From the NCBI GenBank assembly GCA_023264735.1, contig JAHFVD010000025.1, positions 1-62,813 of the forward strand: a stretch of DNA of 62,813 nt, written 5' to 3'. The translations under genes and the position numbers were made by a program. The notes below the pieces were generated by a model, which was not told where the DNA came from, ran no database searches, and worked only from the letters and a program-made list of their open reading frames with translations. This document shows, piece after piece, positions 51,039 through 61,028 of this stretch; positions within the stretch are counted from its first letter, which is position 1; each line of letters starts with the position of its first letter. Source of the stretch: Mycobacterium sp. (lineage in GTDB: Bacteria > Actinomycetota > Actinomycetes > Mycobacteriales > Mycobacteriaceae).

Positions 51039-52178
51039 GTGCGCGTTGCGATTGTCGCCGAGTCCTTCCTGCCCAACGTCAACGGAGTCACCAACTCGGT
51101 GCTGCGGGTGCTGGAGCATCTCCGCCGCACGGGTCATGAAGCGCTCGTCATTGCCCCGGACACCCCACGAGGTGAGCCGGCAGCCGAGCGCGTCCATGAC
51201 GGAATCCGGGTGCACCGGGTCCCGTCGAAGATGTTCCCCAAGGTGACGTCGTTGCCGCTGGGTGTGCCGCGACCGCGCATGGTGCGGGTCCTGCGCGGCT
51301 TTGACCCGCACGTGGTTCACCTGGCCTCTCCCTCGTTACTCGGGTACGGCGGCATGCAGGCCGCGCGCTTGCTCGGTGTGCCGACGGTGGCCGTGTACCA
51401 GACCGATATCGCCGGGTTCGCCCAGAGTTACGGCGTGGGTGCGGTCTCTCGCGCGGCCTGGGCGTGGAACCGACACCTGCACTCCCGCGTCGACCGCACT
51501 CTGGCGCCCTCCACCGCGGCGATGGAAGACCTTGCTGCCCATGGCATCCCACGGGTACACAAGTGGGCACGCGGCGTCGACGTCACCGGCTTCGCCCCGT
51601 CGGCACGCAGCGGCGAGCTGCGCGCGCGGTGGTCACCGGCAGGCAAGCCGATCGTCGGCTTTGTCGGCCGGCTCGCGCCGGAGAAGCATGTCGAACGGCT
51701 TGCGGTGCTGGCCGACCGCGACGACCTGCAGCTGGTCATCGTCGGTGACGGGGTGGACCGGGACAAACTGCAGGCCCTGCTGCCGTCGGCGGTGTTCACC
51801 GGTGCCCTCTACGGGCAGCAGTTGTCCGCCGCCTACGCGAGCATGGACGTGTTCGTCCACCCGGGTGAGCACGAGACCTTCTGTCAGGCCGTGCAGGAGG
51901 CGATGGCGTCGGGCCTGCCGGTCGTCGCGCCGAATGCCGGGGGCCCGCGTGACCTCGTGGCGCCGTATCGCACCGGACTGTTGCTTGGGGTCGATGAATT
52001 CGAGGTGCGGCTGGCGCAGTCGGTGGACCATCTGCTCGACGAGCGGGCGCGCTATTCACTGGCCGCTCGCCGCAGCGTGCTCGGTCGGACTTGGCCGGCG
52101 ATCTGCGACGAGCTACTCGGTCATTACGAGGCGGTGCGTGTTGCCGGACGCCGCCGCCGACGTACCCGCGCAGCCTGA
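51039..52178 (+). CDS. mgtA: GDP-mannose-dependent alpha-mannosyltransferase (GT4)
   Basis: A 379-residue GT-B glycosyltransferase. N-terminal [11 protein letters not shown] is the acceptor domain start; [15 protein letters not shown] opens the donor domain, and E-T-F-C-Q-A-V-Q-E gives the E-x7-E motif. It corresponds to Rv0557, which mannosylates glycolipid precursors of lipomannan-type molecules. GTG 51039 starts the conserved R-V-A-I-V; an ATG at 50991 and an earlier start at 50982 add an unlikely arginine-rich tail. Confidence 0.92.
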   Translation: MRVAIVAESFLPNVNGVTNSVLRVLEHLRRTGHEALVIAPDTPRGEPAAERVHDGIRVHRVPSKMFPKVTSLPLGVPRPRMVRVLRGFDPHVVHLASPSLLGYGGMQAARLLGVPTVAVYQTDIAGFAQSYGVGAVSRAAWAWNRHLHSRVDRTLAPSTAAMEDLAAHGIPRVHKWARGVDVTGFAPSARSGELRARWSPAGKPIVGFVGRLAPEKHVERLAVLADRDDLQLVIVGDGVDRDKLQALLPSAVFTGALYGQQLSAAYASMDVFVHPGEHETFCQAVQEAMASGLPVVAPNAGGPRDLVAPYRTGLLLGVDEFEVRLAQSVDHLLDERARYSLAARRSVLGRTWPAICDELLGHYEAVRVAGRRRRRTRAA

Positions 52179-52312
52179 GCCGCGCCGTACTCAACCCTTA
52201 ATTGTTCCTGAGAAACCTTTCCATACCCGGTGGTCTGGAGCAGACTGAATGCCAAGCGGGGGAACGCCAACAGCAAATGTCAATACCACCTCTCCACGAC
52301 GGGGGACGGCCG

Positions 52313-52477
52313 ATGAGCGATGCGTCGTATCGCCAAGATCTCAGTGAATTTGCCCTCGAACTCCGTAAGTTGGCTTACACCATGCCTGCTGGACACGAGG
52401 ATCGGCTGATTCACCTCAGCGAACGGATGGCGAGTCGCGCGCGTCAATTATCGAGGGTCGACGCCCACGCGATGTAG
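52313..52477 (+). CDS. small helical protein (54 aa), hypothetical
   Basis: A 54-residue predicted helical protein (L-S-E-F-A-L-E-L-R-K-L-A-Y-T-M then R-L-I-H-L-S-E-R-M-A-S-R-A). GGGGGAC lies seven bases before ATG 52313. An earlier ATG at 52277 is also open. The stop is directly adjacent to the convergent SDR stop. No family recognised. Confidence 0.55.
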   Translation: MSDASYRQDLSEFALELRKLAYTMPAGHEDRLIHLSERMASRARQLSRVDAHAM

Positions 52478-53302
52478 CTAGCCCTGCGCCTCAATGGCGA
52501 CGGGCTGCCACTGCTCCCAATTGGCAAGGCGGCTCTCATAGTCAGCCTTTGCTGTCTGCAGCGGCGACTCTCCGAAGAATGCCCGCAGCGGCGGTGTGGG
52601 TGCGTCCACGATTTTGAGGATCGCCCTCGCCGATGCCGTGGGGTCGCCGGGCTTGGCCCAGCGCTTCGCGCGCATCTCATCGACCTGGCGGTGCAACTCG
52701 GCGTAGTCCGGCAGCTCGATCGACCGCTTCGAGGACGGCCCCGACCAATCGGTGTCGAAGCCGCCCGGCTCGATCAGCGTCACGTGAATGCCGAACGGCG
52801 CGACCTCCTGAGCCAGCGCCTGGGAGAAGCCCTCCAGCGCCCACTTCGACGCGTGGTAGATGCCGACGAGCGGGAATGCGGTGATGCCGCCGATCGACGA
52901 CACCTGAATGATGTGGCCGCTGGCCTGGGCGCGCAGATAGGGGAGCGCGGCCTGAGTGATCCACAGCGCGCCGAACACGTTGGTCTCCAACTGGTCGCGG
53001 GCGTCCTTCTCGGACAGCTCCTCGATGAAGCCGAAGTGGCCGTAGCCGGCGTTGTTCACCACGATGTCGAGCCGGCCGAAATGGTCGTGCGCCTGCTTGA
53101 CCGCGGCGAAGTCAGCTTCGCGGTCGGTGACGTCGAGCTGGATCGGCAGGATGGCGTCGCCGTACGTCTGGACCAGATCAGCCAGGGTGCCGGTGTCGCG
53201 GGCGGTGGCGGCCACCTTGTCGCCGCGCTCCAGGGCGCCGATCGCCCATTCCCGGCCGAAGCCACGTGATGTGCCGGTGATGAACCAAACTTTTTCACTC
53301 AC
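52478..53302 (-). CDS. short-chain dehydrogenase/reductase
   Basis: A 274-residue SDR. The cofactor site is [10 protein letters not shown], with N-N-A-G-Y-G and the catalytic S-S-I and Y-H-A-S-K. A-R-D after strand 2 favours NADP. GTG 53302 is chosen over TTG 53314. It is divergent from menG, 56 bases apart. Substrate unknown. Confidence 0.86.
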   Translation of the reverse strand: MSEKVWFITGTSRGFGREWAIGALERGDKVAATARDTGTLADLVQTYGDAILPIQLDVTDREADFAAVKQAHDHFGRLDIVVNNAGYGHFGFIEELSEKDARDQLETNVFGALWITQAALPYLRAQASGHIIQVSSIGGITAFPLVGIYHASKWALEGFSQALAQEVAPFGIHVTLIEPGGFDTDWSGPSSKRSIELPDYAELHRQVDEMRAKRWAKPGDPTASARAILKIVDAPTPPLRAFFGESPLQTAKADYESRLANWEQWQPVAIEAQG

Positions 53303-53358
53303 GGCTGTGTGCAACGCGTGAGCTGGCCCGCGATTCCCACTCGGGTAGCGTCGGCACC

Positions 53359-54045
53359 GTGAGCCGCGCGACGCTGGACAAGGATCCCCGTGATGTGGCG
53401 TCGATGTTCGACGCCGTCGCGCGCCGCTACGACATCACCAACACGGTGCTCTCAATGGGGCAGGACCGCTCCTGGCGGCGGGCCACGCGCGCAGCGTTGG
53501 GCATCGGCCCGGGCGACCGCGTGCTGGACCTGGCGGCGGGCACGGCGGTGTCGACGGTCGAGCTGGCCCGCTCCGGCGCGTGGTGCGTGGCCGCGGACTT
53601 CTCGGTCGGCATGCTGACGGCCGGGGCCGCGCGACCGGTGCCGAAGGTCGCCGCCGACGCGACCAAGCTGCCGTTCGCCGACGAGGTGTTCGACGCGGTC
53701 ACAATCAGCTTCGGTCTGCGCAATGTCGTCGACCACCCGGCGGGCCTGCGCGAGATGGCGCGGGTGACCCGCCCCGGTGGGCGGCTGGTGGTGTGCGAAT
53801 TCTCGACGCCGGTGGTGCCGGTGTTCTCGACCGTCTACAAGGAGTACTTGATGCAGGCGCTGCCGCGGGTGGCCCGCGCGGTGTCGAGCAACCCCGAGGC
53901 CTACGTCTATCTGGCCGAGTCCATCCGGGCCTGGCCCGACCAAGCGGCGCTGGCTGCCCAGATCCGGGATGCCGGCTGGTCAGATGTGCGCTGGCGCAAC
54001 CTGACTGGCGGGATCGTCGCGCTGCATTACGCCGTCAAGCCCTAG
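53359..54045 (+). CDS. menG: demethylmenaquinone methyltransferase
   Basis: A 228-residue UbiE-family SAM methyltransferase performing the last ring methylation of menaquinone. The SAM motif is V-L-D-L-A-A-G-T-A near residue 54; F-G-L-R-N-V-V-D and [12 protein letters not shown] follow, and G-G-I-V-A-L-H lies near the end. Start is GTG. In M. tuberculosis the gene is Rv0558 (menH/ubiE in older naming). It converges with the FAD oxidoreductase by a four-base overlap. Confidence 0.95.
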   Translation: MSRATLDKDPRDVASMFDAVARRYDITNTVLSMGQDRSWRRATRAALGIGPGDRVLDLAAGTAVSTVELARSGAWCVAADFSVGMLTAGAARPVPKVAADATKLPFADEVFDAVTISFGLRNVVDHPAGLREMARVTRPGGRLVVCEFSTPVVPVFSTVYKEYLMQALPRVARAVSSNPEAYVYLAESIRAWPDQAALAAQIRDAGWSDVRWRNLTGGIVALHYAVKP

Positions 54046-55607
54046 CGGCCGGCGTCGGCCAGCACCTGATAGCCGGCGTTGTAGCCCGGGACGAACGTGA
54101 TGCCCGGCCCGCCATGGCAGCCCGCACCGCCGAGGTAGAGGCCCTCGATCGGGATCGGCTCGTCGATGAATCCCTTTGGCCCCGGTCGGTTCACGCCCAT
54201 CAACTCAGGCTGCAGCAGGCCGTGGCAGAAGTCACCGTTGGGGGCGGCGAACATCGTGTTCATGTGATACGGCGCGAACGTGATGTCGCGGATCAGGATG
54301 TCCTTGAAGTTCGGGGCGTAGCGGGTGATCTTGTCGATGACCTGTTGTGCCATCTCGGTTTTCAGCTGACCGTGCTGCTCGCGGGGAGCCTCGATGGGGA
54401 AGCCGTAGGCGTACACACTGGCCGCGTGCTTGCCTTCGGGAGCCATCTCGGGGTCGCCGACCGTCGGCATCTGGATCGACAGCGCCGGGTTGTCGGGGAC
54501 CTCACCACCGCGGGCCTTCTCCCATTGTCGCTGCTGCTCTTCGGGTGAACCGAACATCCCAACTGACATCTGCATACCCGGCTCGTTGAGGAAGTCGTAG
54601 GGCGCGGCGTACTCGGGTGCCCCGTCGAGGGCGAAGTGGATCTGCATGAACGCCGCCCGGTGGTCGCGGCCGCCGAGCCGGGTCACCAGTGACGACGGAA
54701 GATGTTCGACGCCAACGAGATCCAGCAGCGTCGTCTCGGGCGCGAGGTTGGACACGACGATCGGCGCAGTGATCACTTCGCCGTCCTTGAGACGTACCCC
54801 GGTGACCTTGCCATCCTCGACCAGGATCTGTTCGACCTTCGCGCGGTAACGGATTTCGCCCGCGGCCTCGACGAACAGATCGCGCAGATGCTCGGCGAGG
54901 ACACCGATTCCGCCCTTGAGTTTGGTGGTCATCTGGCCGCCCTCCGGGGGCATGGCCATCGCGAACGCCAAACACGTTGCGCTGCCTGGGGTATACGGGC
55001 CGCGGTAGGTCGAGTTCACCGCCAGGAACGCCAGCATGCCGCGGATGACGGAGTGCTTCTCCTTGTCGGGCAGGAACCGGTCGACGACGTCCATCGCCGA
55101 GCCGAACAGCATCTCGTGGATGGCGCGCCGCTCGTTTTCGTCTGCGGCACAGGCGTACATCTCGTCGATGGTCTTCGGTAGCGCCAGTGCGTCGAACCGG
55201 CCGAGTGCCTTGCCGGGGCCGGTGCTCCACGCGTACAGGTTGGCCATGGCCATCACGGCGTCCATACCGTGCTTCTCGTTGAGATGGGTCATCATCGCCA
55301 TCGGGTCGCTGTGGAAGATCATCGCTTCCTCGCCGTTTTCCCCGAGGTTGACCGACATGATCTCCGAGGAGATGGTCGGCAGGGTGTCCAGGCCCAGCTC
55401 GCTGTTGATCTTCTGCGCGGTCGGGAAGCGGACCGACCCGGCGATCTCGTACTTGAACCCGTCGATCAGCTCGACGGTGGCCGACATACCGCCGCTGTAG
55501 GTATTGGCTTCCAGGCACAGCGTCCGCAGGCCCGCGCGCTGCAGCACCACCGCTGCGGTCAGCCCGTTGTGTCCAGCCCCCACGATGATCGCGTCGTAAT
55601 CCGTCAT
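54042..55607 (-). CDS. FAD-dependent oxidoreductase (phytoene desaturase-like)
   Basis: A 521-residue flavoprotein. The dinucleotide site is [13 protein letters not shown] near residue 7, and the C-terminal FAD motif includes [12 protein letters not shown] near 495. The fold is that of carotenoid desaturases and related prenyl-chain oxidoreductases. No carotenoid genes are near, so a different isoprenoid or lipid substrate is likely. In M. tuberculosis this place is held by Rv0559c and Rv0560c, so it is a replacement. Confidence 0.85.
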   Translation of the reverse strand: MTDYDAIIVGAGHNGLTAAVVLQRAGLRTLCLEANTYSGGMSATVELIDGFKYEIAGSVRFPTAQKINSELGLDTLPTISSEIMSVNLGENGEEAMIFHSDPMAMMTHLNEKHGMDAVMAMANLYAWSTGPGKALGRFDALALPKTIDEMYACAADENERRAIHEMLFGSAMDVVDRFLPDKEKHSVIRGMLAFLAVNSTYRGPYTPGSATCLAFAMAMPPEGGQMTTKLKGGIGVLAEHLRDLFVEAAGEIRYRAKVEQILVEDGKVTGVRLKDGEVITAPIVVSNLAPETTLLDLVGVEHLPSSLVTRLGGRDHRAAFMQIHFALDGAPEYAAPYDFLNEPGMQMSVGMFGSPEEQQRQWEKARGGEVPDNPALSIQMPTVGDPEMAPEGKHAASVYAYGFPIEAPREQHGQLKTEMAQQVIDKITRYAPNFKDILIRDITFAPYHMNTMFAAPNGDFCHGLLQPELMGVNRPGPKGFIDEPIPIEGLYLGGAGCHGGPGITFVPGYNAGYQVLADAGR

Positions 55608-55705
55608 GCCGCGGAGCTTATGACGGTGCGGGCCCGATTTGAAGAAGTTTTGTCAAATTTGTCATTTCGGGATGTGGCCACTGGAGTGACCTGCACCGAC
55701 GTCGC

Positions 55706-56962
55706 TCAGGTGAACGGCTTACGACGGTCCAGGGCTCGCGAACCCAGCCCGGCCACCCGCCACGCCCGCGCCACCAGGTCGGCGTCGTCGTCGGTCACCA
55801 AGTTGCCCATCACCCGCACGGCGACGCCCATCATCGCCTTCGAGCGCATGGCAATCGGGCCGGTGAGCGGGAGAAACCGCGGCAGTGTGAGCAGCAGTCC
55901 CAGCCGGCGGGCCACCGAGAAGCCCCGGCCGTAGTGCGCTTGCAGAACCGAAGGCCACTCCAGCGACAGGTCCCCGGGGCCCAGCATGTCGGCGGCCAGC
56001 CGCCCGGTCTCCAGCCCGTAGTCGATGCCCTCGCCGTTGAGCGGGTTCACACACGCGGCGGCGTCCCCGATGAGCACCCAGTTCGGCCCGGCGACCCCGG
56101 AGACGGCCCCACCCATCGGCAACAGCGCTGAGGACACCGCGCGCGGCGCGCCCTCGAAGCCCCACGAATCCCGTTTGAGGTCGGTGTAGTGCTTGATCAG
56201 CGGCCGCAACGCCACATCGGCGGGCCGCTTCGCGGTGGCCAGCGCGCCGACGCCGATGTTCACCTCGCCGTTGCCCAGCGGGAAGATCCAGCCGTACCCG
56301 GGCAGCACGTGGCCGTCGACTGAACGCAGTTCCAGGTCCGAGGAGATCCATGGCTCCGAGGACCGCGGCGAGGCCAGATACCCGCGCACGGCCACCCCGT
56401 AGACAGTCTCCTGGTGCCACTGCCGGCCCAGCACCCGACCGAACGGGGAGCGCGCCCCGTCGGCCACGATCACCCAGCGGCACGTCACCCGCGACCCGTC
56501 GGCCAGCACGACAGCATCGACAGAACCGCGTGAATCAACCGACGCGTCAACGGCTTTCACGCCGAGCAGCATCGAAGCCCCGGCGTCCTCGGCGACTTTG
56601 CGGATCCGGTCGTCGAGTTCGGTGCGGGGCACCGCCGAGCCGCCAGAGGGGAACGACGGTCCGGGCCAAGGCACCTCGACGTCGGCGCCGAACCCCGACA
56701 GCCGCAGCCCGTGATGGCGGATGTGGCCGTCGAGCCAGTCACCGAGTCCGAGGCGCTGAAGCTCCAGCACCGCGCGCGGGGTCAGCCCGTCGCCGCAGGG
56801 CTTGTCGCGGGGAAACTCGGCGGCGTCGATGACGAGCACCTCGTGGCCGTGCCGGGCTGCCCAGGCCGCCGCCGCCGAACCCGCTGGTCCGGCCCCGACG
56901 ACGACCAAATCGACCCCCGGTCGCTGCGCTCCTGCCCGCCGTCCGGTCGCATGCCTGTCCAT
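55706..56962 (-). CDS. menJ: menaquinone side-chain reductase (geranylgeranyl reductase family)
   Basis: A 418-residue flavoprotein that saturates one isoprene unit of the menaquinone chain. FAD motifs are V-V-V-G-A-G-P-A-G-S-A near residue 20, P-C-G-D-G-L-T-P near 55 and L-I-G-D-A-A-A-C-V-N-P-L-N-G-E-G-I near 300. ATG 56962 is chosen; the open frame upstream to 57595 is a shadow of the synthase gene. Residues 7-14 are encoded by a dispersed repeat (56920-56940). Corresponds to Rv0561c. The next gene starts only 21 bases away on the other strand. Confidence 0.93.
   Translation of the reverse strand: MDRHATGRRAGAQRPGVDLVVVGAGPAGSAAAAWAARHGHEVLVIDAAEFPRDKPCGDGLTPRAVLELQRLGLGDWLDGHIRHHGLRLSGFGADVEVPWPGPSFPSGGSAVPRTELDDRIRKVAEDAGASMLLGVKAVDASVDSRGSVDAVVLADGSRVTCRWVIVADGARSPFGRVLGRQWHQETVYGVAVRGYLASPRSSEPWISSDLELRSVDGHVLPGYGWIFPLGNGEVNIGVGALATAKRPADVALRPLIKHYTDLKRDSWGFEGAPRAVSSALLPMGGAVSGVAGPNWVLIGDAAACVNPLNGEGIDYGLETGRLAADMLGPGDLSLEWPSVLQAHYGRGFSVARRLGLLLTLPRFLPLTGPIAMRSKAMMGVAVRVMGNLVTDDDADLVARAWRVAGLGSRALDRRKPFT
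56920..56940 (-). repeat. short dispersed repeat, menJ copy
   Basis: The reverse complement contains GGGCAGGAGCGCAGCGAC and matches 14800-14820 at 20 of 21 positions. Here it encodes part of R-R-A-G-A-Q-R-P in the variable N-terminus of MenJ, in a different frame from the resB copy. Confidence 0.55.
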
Positions 56963-56983
56963 GTCCCCCAGTATGTTGGCAGG
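56963..56983. promoter_or_regulatory. overlapping divergent leaderless promoters of menJ and grcC1
   Basis: Only 21 bases separate the start codons. Rightward, TATGTT (56972-56977) lies six bases before GTG 56984. Leftward, CATACT (56975-56970) lies seven bases before ATG 56962. Both fit -10 elements of leaderless transcripts, and the two hexamers overlap, so initiation may be mutually exclusive. Confidence 0.5.
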
Positions 56984-57991
56984 GTGAGTACTCCGGCGAC
57001 GGTGGTAGCAGGGGTGGATTTTGGTGACCCCGCGTTCGCCAAGAGCGTCCGCGACGGGGTAGGCCGTGTCGAAGAGCTGATGAGCACCGAACTGCGCGGC
57101 GGCGATGAGCTGATGACCGAGGCCGTCGTGCATCTCTTCGAAGCCGGCGGCAAGCGGTTCCGGCCGCTGTTCACCGTGCTCTCCGCGCAGATCGGCCCCG
57201 ATCCGGACGCCTGGCAGGTCACGGTGGCCGGCGCGGTGATCGAGCTGGTGCACCTGGCGACGCTGTATCACGACGACGTGATGGACGAGGCGCAGATGCG
57301 GCGCGGGGCGCCCAGTGCGAACGCCCGCTGGGGCAACAACATCGCGATCCTGGCCGGCGACTATCTGTTCGCGACGGCGTCGCGGCTGGTGAGCCGGCTC
57401 GGTCCGGACGCGGTGCGCATCATCGCCGAGACGTTCGCCCAGCTGGTGACGGGCCAGATGCGTGAGACCAAGGGCAACACCTCTGGCGTGGATCCGGTCG
57501 ACCATTACCTGAAGGTGGTCTACGAGAAGACCGCCTGCCTGATCGCGGCATCGGGCCGCTTCGGGGCCACCTTCGCCGGCGCCACCGACGATCATGTGGA
57601 GCGGCTGAGCCGGCTCGGCGGCATCGTCGGCACCGCGTTCCAGATCTCCGACGACATCATCGACATCGACAGTGACCCCGACGAGTCGGGCAAGCTACCG
57701 GGCACCGACCTGCGGGAAGGCGTGCACACCCTTCCGGTGCTGTATGCCTTGAATGAGACCGGTCGCGACGCCGACCGGCTGCGGGAACTGGTGAGAGGCC
57801 CGATCGAAGACGACGACGCACTGGCCGAAGCGCTGGCGCTGCTGCGTTCCGGGGAGGGCATCGTCAAAGCCAAGGCCACCGTCCAGCGGTATGCCGAACA
57901 GGCTGGTGAGGAGCTGGCCGGGTTGCCCGACGGGCCGGGCCGTCGTGCACTGGCTTCGTTGATGGACTACACAATCAACCGGCACGGCTAA
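56984..57991 (+). CDS. grcC1: polyprenyl diphosphate synthase (GrcC1)
   Basis: A 335-residue trans-prenyl synthase. The first aspartate-rich motif is Y-H-D-D-V-M-D-E-A near residue 92, the second I-S-D-D-I-I-D-I-D near 222. G-G-K-R-F-R-P is near 52. It should make the long prenyl diphosphate used by MenA. GTG 56984 begins the conserved reading. Corresponds to Rv0562. Divergent from menJ, forming a side-chain making and reducing pair. Confidence 0.93.
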   Translation: MSTPATVVAGVDFGDPAFAKSVRDGVGRVEELMSTELRGGDELMTEAVVHLFEAGGKRFRPLFTVLSAQIGPDPDAWQVTVAGAVIELVHLATLYHDDVMDEAQMRRGAPSANARWGNNIAILAGDYLFATASRLVSRLGPDAVRIIAETFAQLVTGQMRETKGNTSGVDPVDHYLKVVYEKTACLIAASGRFGATFAGATDDHVERLSRLGGIVGTAFQISDDIIDIDSDPDESGKLPGTDLREGVHTLPVLYALNETGRDADRLRELVRGPIEDDDALAEALALLRSGEGIVKAKATVQRYAEQAGEELAGLPDGPGRRALASLMDYTINRHG

Positions 57992-58066
57992 GCGATTCGC
58001 GGAACCTAGCAGTCGGTTCGAGGCGTTAATCTCCGGTGAGAGTGCGTTTGCTCGTAGGAGGAATTC

Positions 58067-58933
58067 ATGACTTGGCATCCTGCCGCCAACTCGTTGAAGA
58101 CGTTCATGCTGCTTGTCGGAATGTCGACGCTGATCGTCTTCATCGGTTCGCTGTTCGGTCGCAACGTCATGTTTCTGGCCCTGGTGTTCGCCATCGGCAT
58201 GAACGTCTACGTGTACTTCAACTCCGACAAGCTCGCGTTGCGCGCCATGCACGCCCAGCCGATCAACGAGGTGCAGGCCCCGCAGATCTACTCGATGGTG
58301 CGCGAGCTGGCCACCACCGCCCATCAGCCGATGCCCCGGCTCTACATCAGCGACACCGCCAACCCGAACGCCTTCGCCACCGGTCGCAACCCGCGCAACG
58401 CCGCGGTGTGTGTGACGACCGGGATCCTCGATCTGCTCAGTGAGCGTGAACTGCGCGCGGTGCTGGGCCACGAACTCTCGCACGTCTACAACCGCGACAT
58501 CCTGATCTCGTGCGTGGCCGGTGCGCTGGCCTCGGTGATCACCGCGCTGGCCAATATCGCGTTGTTCGCCGGGATGTTCAGCGGCGGCAACCGCGAAGGC
58601 GGCGCCAATCCCTTTGCTCTGCTGCTGGTTTCACTGCTGGGTCCGATCGCCGCGACGGTCATCCGGATGGCGGTGTCCCGCTCGCGGGAGTACCAGGCCG
58701 ATGCGTCCGGTGCGGAGCTCTCCGGTGACCCGCTGGCGCTGGCCTCGGCGCTGCGCAAGATCAGTGGCGGGGTGGAGAACGCGCCGCTGCCCCCGGAGCC
58801 GCAGCTGGCCGATCAGGCGCACCTGATGATCGCCAGCCCGTTCCGCGCCAGCGAGAAGATCGGCAAGCTGTTCTCCACCCATCCGCCGGTCCAGGATCGG
58901 ATCGCCCGGCTCGAGAAGATGGCTGGGTACTAG
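58067..58933 (+). CDS. htpX: membrane zinc metalloprotease HtpX
   Basis: A 288-residue M48 protease. Two helices at residues 10-50 are followed by the zinc motif G-H-E-L-S-H near 132 and two further helices near 150 and 190. The third ligand is the glutamate in S-R-E-Y-Q-A-D-A. It degrades misfolded membrane proteins. GTAGGAGGAATTC is a strong ribosome-binding region. Corresponds to Rv0563. It overlaps the MscS gene convergently by four bases. Confidence 0.95.
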   Translation: MTWHPAANSLKTFMLLVGMSTLIVFIGSLFGRNVMFLALVFAIGMNVYVYFNSDKLALRAMHAQPINEVQAPQIYSMVRELATTAHQPMPRLYISDTANPNAFATGRNPRNAAVCVTTGILDLLSERELRAVLGHELSHVYNRDILISCVAGALASVITALANIALFAGMFSGGNREGGANPFALLLVSLLGPIAATVIRMAVSRSREYQADASGAELSGDPLALASALRKISGGVENAPLPPEPQLADQAHLMIASPFRASEKIGKLFSTHPPVQDRIARLEKMAGY

Positions 58934-59799
58934 ACCCCTTGGCTCGAGCCTGAGTGGGCCATCGCCTCGACCGCCGTCGGCGTGGTGGGGCTGGCGATTC
59001 CGGCCTGACGCAGCGAACGCAACACCATGGCCCGCAGCACTCGGCCGACCTCGAACTGCTTGCCCGGCAGTGTGCGGGCCACCATCCGCAGGTTGACGGT
59101 GTCCAGCTTGATGCTCTCGACGCCCATCAATGAGGGCTCGTCGAGCAGCAATTGGTCCAGCCGGGCGTCGGTGGTCGCCGCCGACGCGACGTCGTGCAGG
59201 ACGTCGTTGACCTTGTTGAGGTCCGCGCTGGTGGGCACCGGGATGTCGACGACGGCGCGGGCCCAGTCCTTGGACAGGTTCAACGCCTTGACGATCTGGC
59301 CGTTGGGGATGGTGAACACCTCGCCGTCGCTAGTGCGCAGCTTGGTCACCCGCAGGGTGACGTCCTCCACGGTGCCTTGCGCCTCGGTGGACGATCCGGT
59401 GACGGTCAACGCCACCAGATCGCCGAAGCCGTATTGCTTCTCGGTGATGATGAAGAACCCGCTGAGCAGGTCCTGAACTATCCGCTGGGCGCCGAAACCC
59501 AGTGCGGCGCCCAGCACCGCAGCCGGTGCGACGAGCGAGCCGATCGGCAGGCCGAGCTGGTCGAAGACGTCGACGGCGGCGCGGTGCTTGGCGCCCTCCG
59601 AGCGCACCAGCTCCTCGCCGCTGTCGAGACGGCGCGCGATCTTGCCGGCGATCCAGCGGAAGAGCCGGGTGGCCAGCAGGGCGGCGGCGATCACCAGCGC
59701 GATGTGCAAACCCTTGGTGCGCAGCCACTCGCCCAGGTGTCCGGTCCAGAAGTCCTGCCAATTGACGGCAGCCAGGTACGTCGTTGTGATTGAGTTCAT
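58930..59799 (-). CDS. MscS-family mechanosensitive channel
   Basis: A 289-residue channel. Membrane helices lie near residues 28-48 and 80-125; the pore helix reads [13 protein letters not shown], rich in Ala and Gly as expected. The beta domain after it has G-F-G-D-L-V and [10 protein letters not shown] and I-P-N-G. It opens on membrane tension to release solutes. ATG 59799 is chosen; a GTG at 59859 could extend it by 20 residues. It appears inserted between htpX and gpsA relative to M. tuberculosis. Confidence 0.87.
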   Translation of the reverse strand: MNSITTTYLAAVNWQDFWTGHLGEWLRTKGLHIALVIAAALLATRLFRWIAGKIARRLDSGEELVRSEGAKHRAAVDVFDQLGLPIGSLVAPAAVLGAALGFGAQRIVQDLLSGFFIITEKQYGFGDLVALTVTGSSTEAQGTVEDVTLRVTKLRTSDGEVFTIPNGQIVKALNLSKDWARAVVDIPVPTSADLNKVNDVLHDVASAATTDARLDQLLLDEPSLMGVESIKLDTVNLRMVARTLPGKQFEVGRVLRAMVLRSLRQAGIASPTTPTAVEAMAHSGSSQGV

Positions 59800-59911
59800 G
59801 GTCGTTGTCGCGAATTGCCTTGTCGTGGCGCTCGTTTGGTGTGCATCAAGCACGGGCACCGTCGTTGCGTTTCCCGATCCGGCGACTTTTACACCTGGTG
59901 GGTGTCGTCGA

Positions 59912-60835
59912 TTACGATTCGCCGGGCGACGGCGGCTTACCCACCTTGCCGGTCCCCGAGGGTGCGTCGGGGCGGCTGAACAACCGATTCACGGTGTCTG
60001 AAACCTGGGCCAACACGTCGTTGACGAACTTGTCGGTCGTATCGGACAGGTCGAATTTGGCCCCGGGCGAGGTGGTCGACGATCCGGAACGCCCTGGGGT
60101 GAAGTCCGGTGCCGGCCGCACCACGTTGTGGCGTGGTCCGGTGCTGGCGGCGGGTGCTGCTGGCGGGCCGTCAGCCGCCGGCTCCGCCGCGAGAGCGGGG
60201 TCGGTGGGCGCTGACGCCGGCGGGGGAGATTGCGGCGCGGCCTCTGGCGCGGGTGCGTCGCTGCGGGGCGGGTTGATGTGGCCGAGTACGGCCGCGCCGA
60301 GCGCCTTGGAGGCCTCGATGGCGAGGTCATTCATGCGTTCGACGACCGCGACGACGCCATCGGGGTAGGTGACGGTGGTGGTCTGGGTGCGCGGATCGGT
60401 GTGGCAGATCATGGCGCCGGTGCAGTCGACACCACCGGTGTTGTCGACGGGCCGTTTGGCGTCGTGCTTGGTCAGCACGTTGCCGTCGGTGAAGACGGTG
60501 AGTACCTGAACCTTTGCGCGGGCGTCGAATTCGTAGTTGATGTGGAATTCGTTGGTCGACGGATCGGTCGAGTCCAGGAGTTCGGCGAGGGTGGCGGCGT
60601 CGTCCGAGCCGCCACCGATGGATAGCACCCCGCTGTCGGGGTCGGTCTGCAACGCCTTGTAGTTGAAGATGCCGACCATCGCGTCACCGACGGGGTTGGC
60701 AGCGGTGTTGTCGAAGACCATCGCGGCCAGGCCGACGACGGGAGTGCTGACGGCCTGTGGGTGTGTCGCGGCGAGGACCATGGTTGCGAGGGCGAGGCTG
60801 ACTACCGCAGCGCCTCCGCGCAGCGGCCTAGTCAT
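59912..60835 (-). CDS. secreted protein with Pro/Ala-rich linker, unknown
   Basis: A 307-residue exported protein. The signal peptide covers about residues 1-33. The conserved-looking domain (35-190) has N-F-like segments including F-N-Y-K-A-L-Q-T-D-P-D-S-G, Y-E-F-D-A-R-A-K and a disulphide-type pair in V-D-C-T-G-A-M-I-C-H. Residues 195-260 are proline-alanine rich, as in mycobacterial surface proteins. No family. Divergent from another secreted protein gene. Confidence 0.75.
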   Translation of the reverse strand: MTRPLRGGAAVVSLALATMVLAATHPQAVSTPVVGLAAMVFDNTAANPVGDAMVGIFNYKALQTDPDSGVLSIGGGSDDAATLAELLDSTDPSTNEFHINYEFDARAKVQVLTVFTDGNVLTKHDAKRPVDNTGGVDCTGAMICHTDPRTQTTTVTYPDGVVAVVERMNDLAIEASKALGAAVLGHINPPRSDAPAPEAAPQSPPPASAPTDPALAAEPAADGPPAAPAASTGPRHNVVRPAPDFTPGRSGSSTTSPGAKFDLSDTTDKFVNDVLAQVSDTVNRLFSRPDAPSGTGKVGKPPSPGES

Positions 60836-61013
60836 GTGCCTGCGCACCGAACGGCCTCTCCCGGTCAAACTCGGAATCGCTTTAGTGTAGGCCGCGGCCA
60901 GTCGAAATTGACGTGAATGTGCCGGTCGGAACCGCTCGACACGGTAACGAATTGGGGTGGTCCGGTCGAAGGACGAGGTACGTGTGCAGACTGCGCCGCC
61001 AGCGGCGCTTACG

Positions 61014-61028
61014 TAGGGTGTGGTGATG
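61014..61028 (+). promoter_or_regulatory. predicted leaderless promoter of the secreted protein gene
   Basis: TAGGGT (61014-61019) fits the TANNNT -10 pattern and lies six bases before ATG 61026, with GTG-GTG between. No ribosome-binding site is present. A GCGCCGC-CA-GCGGCGC palindrome sits just upstream at 60993-61008. Confidence 0.4.

Noticed and set aside
56963..57595. 211-codon N-terminal extension of menJ
   Set aside because: It is opposite the conserved polyprenyl synthase, and the flavin motif of menJ begins just after ATG 56962.
60993..61008. GCGCCGC-CA-GCGGCGC palindrome as an operator
   Set aside because: Short G/C palindromes are common at this base composition, the loop is only two bases, and nothing else supports function.
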